Shown piece after piece: positions 59,898 through 64,000 of a stretch of DNA of 64,000 nt. A program made the translations under genes and the position numbers. The stretch comes from Spongiivirga sp046524175 (GTDB taxonomy: Bacteria > Bacteroidota > Bacteroidia > Flavobacteriales > Flavobacteriaceae): positions 43,753-107,752 of the forward strand of contig NZ_JBEFZF010000010.1 of assembly GCF_046524175.1 (NCBI RefSeq). Direction: 5' to 3'. Under the pieces are notes generated by a model. That model did no database searches and was not told the DNA's origin. It was given only the letters and a program-made list of their open reading frames with translations. Each line of letters starts with the position of its first letter. Position 1 is the stretch's first letter.

Positions 59898-61322
59898 ATG
59901 AAAAGAAGAACCTTTATCAAAAATTCAGCTGCCGCAAGTGCCGCTTTTACCATTGTGCCAAGTTTTGTTTTAGGAAAAGAGCACGTACCACCAAGTGATA
60001 CTCTTTATGTAGCCGGTTTCGGAGCGGGTGGTCAAGGTGGTGGGGACCTTAGACGTCTTTACGAAACCAAAAAAGTAAAGTTCGTTGCTTTTTGTGATGT
60101 TGATTTTGAAAGAGCAAAAGGCACATTTGAGGCAATGCCGGATGTAAAGAAGTATAAGGATTTTAGAAAGGTTTATGACAAACATATAAAAGATATAGAT
60201 GCTATTTGTGTGGCTACACCAGACCACACCCATGCTACTATTGCGTTGCCTTTTATACGTGCGAAAAAGCATGCATATGTTGAAAAACCATTAACACATA
60301 ACATTCGGGAGGCTAGAATGATGACCGAGGCTGCAAAGGCTAATGGCGTTGTAACGCAAATGGGAAATCAAGGTGCTTCTAGTGATGGTAGTCGTCAAGC
60401 AAAAGAATGGATTGAGTCGGGTATTATCGGAAAAGTGTACAAGGTAGATTGTTGGACCAATCGACCAGTATGGCCTCAAGGTGTTCCTATTCCGACAGGG
60501 AAGCATAAAATACCGAAAACACTAGACTGGGATCTTTGGTTAGGACCTGCCGCTAAAAGGGATTACAACCCAGCTTATTTACCATTTAAGTGGAGAGGCT
60601 GGTGGGATTTTGGAACCGGTGCCTTGGGTGATATGGGTTGCCATATTATGGAAACGCCTTTTAGTGTATTAGGTCTTGGTTACCCAACCGAAGCGGAAGC
60701 AAGTTGTACAACCAATTGGGTCGGAGATTTTCATGAAGCAGATTATGTGGCCTCTTGTCCGTCTTCATCTATCGTTCGATTAAAATTTGATCATGAAGAG
60801 CATGGAGAAATTGCTTTAAACTGGTATGATGGCGGATTGATGCCTGATCTTCCAGATGAATTAAAAGATGGCGAAACCATTGGAAACTGGGATGGAGGTT
60901 CTGTTATTTATGGCACCCGAGGTATTTTAGTAACTGATACGTATTCACAAAATGCCAGGCTACTTCCATCTGGTTTAAATAAGATTTTTACAGCTCCGGA
61001 GCCTTATCTTGATCGTGTTGAAGGAGCGACCGGCGGCCATGCTGCTAATTTTGTCAATGCTTGTTTGACTGGAGGCAAGGCCTCATCTGATTTCTCCGTA
61101 TCTGGACCACTTACAGAAGCTGTTCTAATGGGTAATCTAGCGATTAAAGCGTATCAGTATAAAGTGCTTAAACCTGGAAAAAAACCAACTTATTGGGCTC
61201 CTTATGAGTATCCAGGGCGCAAAAAAATTATGTGGGATGGAATCAACATGAAGGTGACTAATTATGATAAAGCCAATGAATGGGTGAACGGTATTTATCG
61301 TAAAGGTTGGGAACTTTCTTAA
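59898..61322 (+). CDS. Tat-exported Gfo/Idh/MocA family dehydrogenase, 474 aa
   Basis: The N-terminus MKRRTFIKNSAAASAAF is a twin-arginine signal (RRTFIK), ending about residue 28, so the protein should be exported folded to the periplasm. The Rossmann fold follows (YVAGFGAGGQGGGDLRRLY, VAFCDVD, DAICVATPDHTH, AYVEKPLTHN with the conserved EKP). The C-terminal domain with GALGDMGCHIMETPF is of the group that acts on sugars, often with NAD(P) tightly bound. Length 474 is typical. It stands alone. Confidence 0.92.
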   Translation: MKRRTFIKNSAAASAAFTIVPSFVLGKEHVPPSDTLYVAGFGAGGQGGGDLRRLYETKKVKFVAFCDVDFERAKGTFEAMPDVKKYKDFRKVYDKHIKDIDAICVATPDHTHATIALPFIRAKKHAYVEKPLTHNIREARMMTEAAKANGVVTQMGNQGASSDGSRQAKEWIESGIIGKVYKVDCWTNRPVWPQGVPIPTGKHKIPKTLDWDLWLGPAAKRDYNPAYLPFKWRGWWDFGTGALGDMGCHIMETPFSVLGLGYPTEAEASCTTNWVGDFHEADYVASCPSSSIVRLKFDHEEHGEIALNWYDGGLMPDLPDELKDGETIGNWDGGSVIYGTRGILVTDTYSQNARLLPSGLNKIFTAPEPYLDRVEGATGGHAANFVNACLTGGKASSDFSVSGPLTEAVLMGNLAIKAYQYKVLKPGKKPTYWAPYEYPGRKKIMWDGINMKVTNYDKANEWVNGIYRKGWELS

Positions 61323-61388
61323 AATATATTGTTCTCAGTGTCGCCTGGAGTATAGCGTGAGGTTGTATTGGATTTATCTATTAGGTGT

Positions 61389-61404
61389 TCCCGACCATTC
61401 GGGA
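61389..61404. repeat. Small perfect inverted repeat between convergent genes
   Basis: TCCCGA (61389-61394) and TCGGGA (61399-61404) with a 4-nt loop, between the Gfo/Idh/MocA gene and the convergent enoyl-CoA hydratase gene. No T run follows; it may be a weak terminator or an intergenic repeat unit. Confidence 0.45.
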
Positions 61405-61437
61405 TTCGACCTTACCTTCTAGCTATAACTGATTCCC

Positions 61438-62220
61438 TTATTTTCCGGGAAAATTAGCTTGGCGTTTTTCTAAAAAGGCTGTTGTACCTTCTTTGAAATC
61501 TTCTGTGCCGAAGCAGGCGCCGAAGTTTTCAATTTCGGTTTCAAAACCATTAACACTATCTTTAAAATTCGCATTTATAGCTGTTATTGCCTTACCGATA
61601 GCTACGCTGGAATTACGCATGATTTTTCCTGCGATTTTCTGGCAATTAGGTAGTAAATCTTCTTGTGTGGTTACATAATTTACCAAACCATAGTTTAATG
61701 CTTTTTCTGCGTTAATCATTCCCGCAGTCATTACCATCTCCATCGCACGGCCTTTACCGATTAGCTGAGGCAAGCGTTGTGTACCCCCGTAACCTGGAAT
61801 TACTCCCAACGACACTTCGGGAAGCCCCATTTTTGCATTGTCGCTCGCTAGTCTGAAATGGCATGCCATTGCTAATTCTAGCCCGCCACCTAATGCAAAG
61901 CCATTAACTGCTGCAATCGTAGGAGTAGATAGATTTTCGATAAAATCGAATAGCAATTCTTGTCCTTTTGCGGCCAATTTACCTCCTTCATTCACCGAAA
62001 AATTTGCAAATTCTGATATGTCTGCTCCTGCTACAAAAGCTTTCTCTCCGCTGCCCGTTAAGATGATCACTTTAGTCTCCGCACTATTATCGGCATTGTT
62101 GATCGCATCGTGCAGCTCTTCAATAGTTTCCTTGTTTAAGGCATTTAGTTTAGAAGGGCGATTAATCGTGATTGTCGTTACTCCGTTAGAATTTTCTACA
62201 AGAAGATTTTTATAAGACAT
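61438..62220 (-). CDS. Enoyl-CoA hydratase/isomerase family protein, 260 aa
   Basis: Crotonase fold: AFVAGADISEFA (oxyanion region), NGFALGGGLELAMACHFRLAS with one catalytic Glu, and LPEVSLGVIPGYGGTQRLPQLIG with the other. The length of 260 is standard. The most likely reaction is hydration of short-chain enoyl-CoA in fatty acid beta-oxidation. It is 48 bp downstream of the histidine kinase on the same strand, but the two are not obviously related. Confidence 0.95.
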   Translation of the reverse strand: MSYKNLLVENSNGVTTITINRPSKLNALNKETIEELHDAINNADNSAETKVIILTGSGEKAFVAGADISEFANFSVNEGGKLAAKGQELLFDFIENLSTPTIAAVNGFALGGGLELAMACHFRLASDNAKMGLPEVSLGVIPGYGGTQRLPQLIGKGRAMEMVMTAGMINAEKALNYGLVNYVTTQEDLLPNCQKIAGKIMRNSSVAIGKAITAINANFKDSVNGFETEIENFGACFGTEDFKEGTTAFLEKRQANFPGK

Positions 62221-62268
62221 AGTAATGCTTTAATAATTGATACAAAAATACGTGTTCTTTAGAAGATT

Positions 62269-63720
62269 TTACTCTTTTGGAAACGTCACTGTAAAGGTTG
62301 TGCCTTTCCCTTCTTCCGACTCGAAAGAGATCGAGCCCTTATAGGTCTCAATGATATTTTTAATCATAGGAAGGCCTAGTCCCATGCCACTAGTTTTAGT
62401 GGTAAACTTTGGTTCGAATATTTTTGATTTATTCTCATCAGAAATCCCATTTCCATTATCCTGTACCTTAATAATCACATCGCCATTATTTTGGGTAACA
62501 CCCACCAAAATTTCTGGTTTTTCAACCTCTTTCATGGCTTGAATTGCATTCTTGACCAAATTAGTTACGACTCGAATTAATTGCGTTCGGTCTAATTTTG
62601 CTATCACTTCTTTTTCAGAAGTAGAGAAGTAAATGTAATTCTCATTAAAAATATCAAGTGCAAGCTTTACAATTTTTACCACATTTAAGGTTTCCTTTTG
62701 CTGCGCCGGCATTTGAGCAAAGTTTGAAAATGCAGAAGCAATCGAACTCATGGTATCTATTTGTTGAATTAGTGTTTTGCTATACTCATCAACCTTTTTA
62801 TTAATATTGGGGTCTTCAGGGTCAAATTTACGTTGAAAACTTTGTACACTTAAACGCATGGGAGTAAGCGGATTTTTGATCTCATGAGCCACTTGTTTAG
62901 CCATTTCTCTCCAGGCTTGCTCCCGCTCGCTAGTTGCAAGTTTAACAGCGCTTTCTTCCAACTCATCAACCATACTATTATAGGCATTAATTAAACCAAA
63001 AAGCTCTTCACTTGGGTTTTTTAAAGTGATCTTTTCATTGCGTTTATCTAAAGCTGTTTGATTGATCTTATCACTTATCGTTTTAAGCGATTTTGTAATG
63101 TATTTTGAAATAATAAATGCAAGTGCAATAGCAGTAACGAGCATTAATAAGTATGCAAAGGCGAGTCTTTTTAAAAACTCGATTAATTCCATATTACTAA
63201 AGGAATCGTCTTCGTAGTAGGGGAGATTTAAAATACCTATAGGCTTAAACTTTAAATCGGTAATGTAGGTATATGAATTACGTACATCTCCGGCCGCTGT
63301 GGTTTTTTTACGTACAGCTTTTTTATCTGCGCTTCGGGCCAACTCCTCGATAATATCATTGTCTATCTTCTTTTCAGCAGTGTAATCGGTAATACTAGCC
63401 CTAGAACTTTGTACTAGGTTACCTTCAATATCATAAATATTAAAATGTACACTGTGAACATCAGCTATTTGGTGAATTTTGTCTTTAAAAATGAGTCCCA
63501 GACGCTCTGAAGTTCGTTCCCATGTGGTATTTTTAATGACGTACTTGATATTTTTTTGAAGTTGCTCAACCTTTCTTTCTGAGCGTTGTTTATTGTAGTC
63601 TTTTGCTTGTTCCTGATATTGATAAATGGTAACGGCAGCAATTAATACCGATGCAATCACCACCAGAAAGATCATGGTTATAAAGATGCGTGAACGGAGC
63701 GATAAACGTTTTGTAATCAT
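62269..63720 (-). CDS. NtrY-like sensor histidine kinase, 483 aa
   Basis: Two membrane helices (about 12-32 and 186-206) enclose a periplasmic sensor of about 150 residues; a HAMP-type linker (about 207-260) leads to HisKA with QVAHEIKNPLTPMRLSVQ (His279) and HATPase_c with NLVKNAIQAM, VQDNGNGISDENKSKIF and GMGLGLPMIKNI. AHEIKNPLTPM is typical of NtrY-type kinases. No response regulator gene is adjacent, so the partner is elsewhere. The start is the ATG at 63720. Confidence 0.94.
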   Translation of the reverse strand: MITKRLSLRSRIFITMIFLVVIASVLIAAVTIYQYQEQAKDYNKQRSERKVEQLQKNIKYVIKNTTWERTSERLGLIFKDKIHQIADVHSVHFNIYDIEGNLVQSSRASITDYTAEKKIDNDIIEELARSADKKAVRKKTTAAGDVRNSYTYITDLKFKPIGILNLPYYEDDSFSNMELIEFLKRLAFAYLLMLVTAIALAFIISKYITKSLKTISDKINQTALDKRNEKITLKNPSEELFGLINAYNSMVDELEESAVKLATSEREQAWREMAKQVAHEIKNPLTPMRLSVQSFQRKFDPEDPNINKKVDEYSKTLIQQIDTMSSIASAFSNFAQMPAQQKETLNVVKIVKLALDIFNENYIYFSTSEKEVIAKLDRTQLIRVVTNLVKNAIQAMKEVEKPEILVGVTQNNGDVIIKVQDNGNGISDENKSKIFEPKFTTKTSGMGLGLPMIKNIIETYKGSISFESEEGKGTTFTVTFPKE

Positions 63721-63827
63721 AAACTGTTAGCTGATTACAATATAGCAATTATCACACCAAAGTATTTAATGCAAAAAGTGTTTATGTGAAACGCTTTTGA
63801 AGAACTTGGATGAATAGATGTTAGAAA

Positions 63828-64000
63828 CTAGAAATTGTTCTTTATAAAGAGGGAGCTGCTATTACACAAAGGTGCAAAAAGTTTCACAAACATGTCTAGT
63901 AAAAGACCGATTGCCGACCAAAAAGATTCTGATGCTACGATCGGGATTAGCCAGGTGCTTGTTTGATGTTCGGCTTGGCTGTCTTCAAACAGAACCTTAC
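63828..64000 (-). CDS. C-terminal end of an unidentified protein (runs off the right edge)
   Basis: An open minus-strand frame of 56 codons enters from the right edge and ends at a TAG (63830-63828). It contains a hydrophobic stretch (WLIPIVASESFWSAIGLLLD, then MFVKLFAP) and could be the end of a membrane protein. It would lie 107 bp upstream of the histidine kinase on the same strand. With so little sequence I cannot name it, and it may be chance. Confidence 0.4.
   Translation of the reverse strand, partial: KVLFEDSQAEHQTSTWLIPIVASESFWSAIGLLLDMFVKLFAPLCNSSSLFIKNNF

Noticed and set aside
61838..62215. 125-codon plus-strand frame
   Set aside because: It is antisense to the enoyl-CoA hydratase gene, which has complete family motifs.

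Overview
The window is AT-rich chromosomal DNA from a member of the Bacteroidota, almost certainly a (probably marine) Flavobacteriaceae species. The evidence is the gliding-motility lipoprotein GldH beside RicT/PSP1 and a class A PBP, a bacilliredoxin of the BrxA/BrxB type, a CCDC81-type HU/SPOR protein, DUF3109 and DUF6973 genes, several TPR/LuxR and ECF-sigma modules, and -7 boxes of the Bacteroidota form TAnnTTTG in front of several genes. There are no rRNA or tRNA genes, insertion sequences or CRISPR arrays that I can see.

Region 1 (1-14.5 kb) is an accessory block built around an ECF sigma factor (5880). It holds two minus-strand operons of secreted proteins and lipoproteins of unknown function (one has a double hemopexin-type propeller, one a 7-residue tandem repeat), a TPR protein that looks like the sigma factor's membrane partner, a 71-residue small protein, two large membrane-anchored TPR-CHAT (caspase-fold) proteases and a lipoprotein. 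Three separate transcription units here start with the same two-part element, AATGTTAACC - exactly 17 bp - CACTAA, 26 to 34 bp before the start codon. It occurs nowhere else that I could find, and I read it as the promoter of the local ECF sigma factor. Sigma factor, TPR membrane protein, secreted cargo and caspase-like proteases would then form one regulon. This is the best candidate for an undescribed system.

Region 2 (14.5-28.5 kb) is housekeeping: DUF3109, MarC, a flavoprotein, Ogt, a CNNM/CorC-like protein, and a haem-synthesis cluster hemA-hemC-hemD-hemE-(DUF6973, GNAT, EI24)-hemF-(four-helix bundle, AlkD-like)-hemB. A divergent AraC-type regulator sits upstream of hemA with an iron-box-like palindrome in its leader.

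Region 3 (28.5-35.3 kb) is a second accessory block that splits the two CoA-transferase subunit genes scoA and scoB. It carries a secreted beta-propeller-like protein with a C-terminal clan-CD (caspase/gingipain-like) protease signature, a lipoprotein serine hydrolase, two paralogous PAS-LuxR regulators and a four-helix bundle protein. An 18-bp palindromic operator is shared by the protease gene and one of the regulators.

Region 4 (35.4-64 kb) is mostly core: pbp1A-gldH-ricT, two acyltransferases, trpS, dprA, a HU/SPOR protein, recA, an ECF sigma factor with a membrane-spanning beta-barrel partner, a TPR-HTH regulator, S41 peptidases, dCMP deaminase, HupE/UreJ, TerB-DnaJ, bacilliredoxin, an ECF42-type sigma factor with its YciI partner, a PA0069-type radical SAM protein, a Tat-exported Gfo/Idh/MocA dehydrogenase, an enoyl-CoA hydratase and an NtrY-like histidine kinase.
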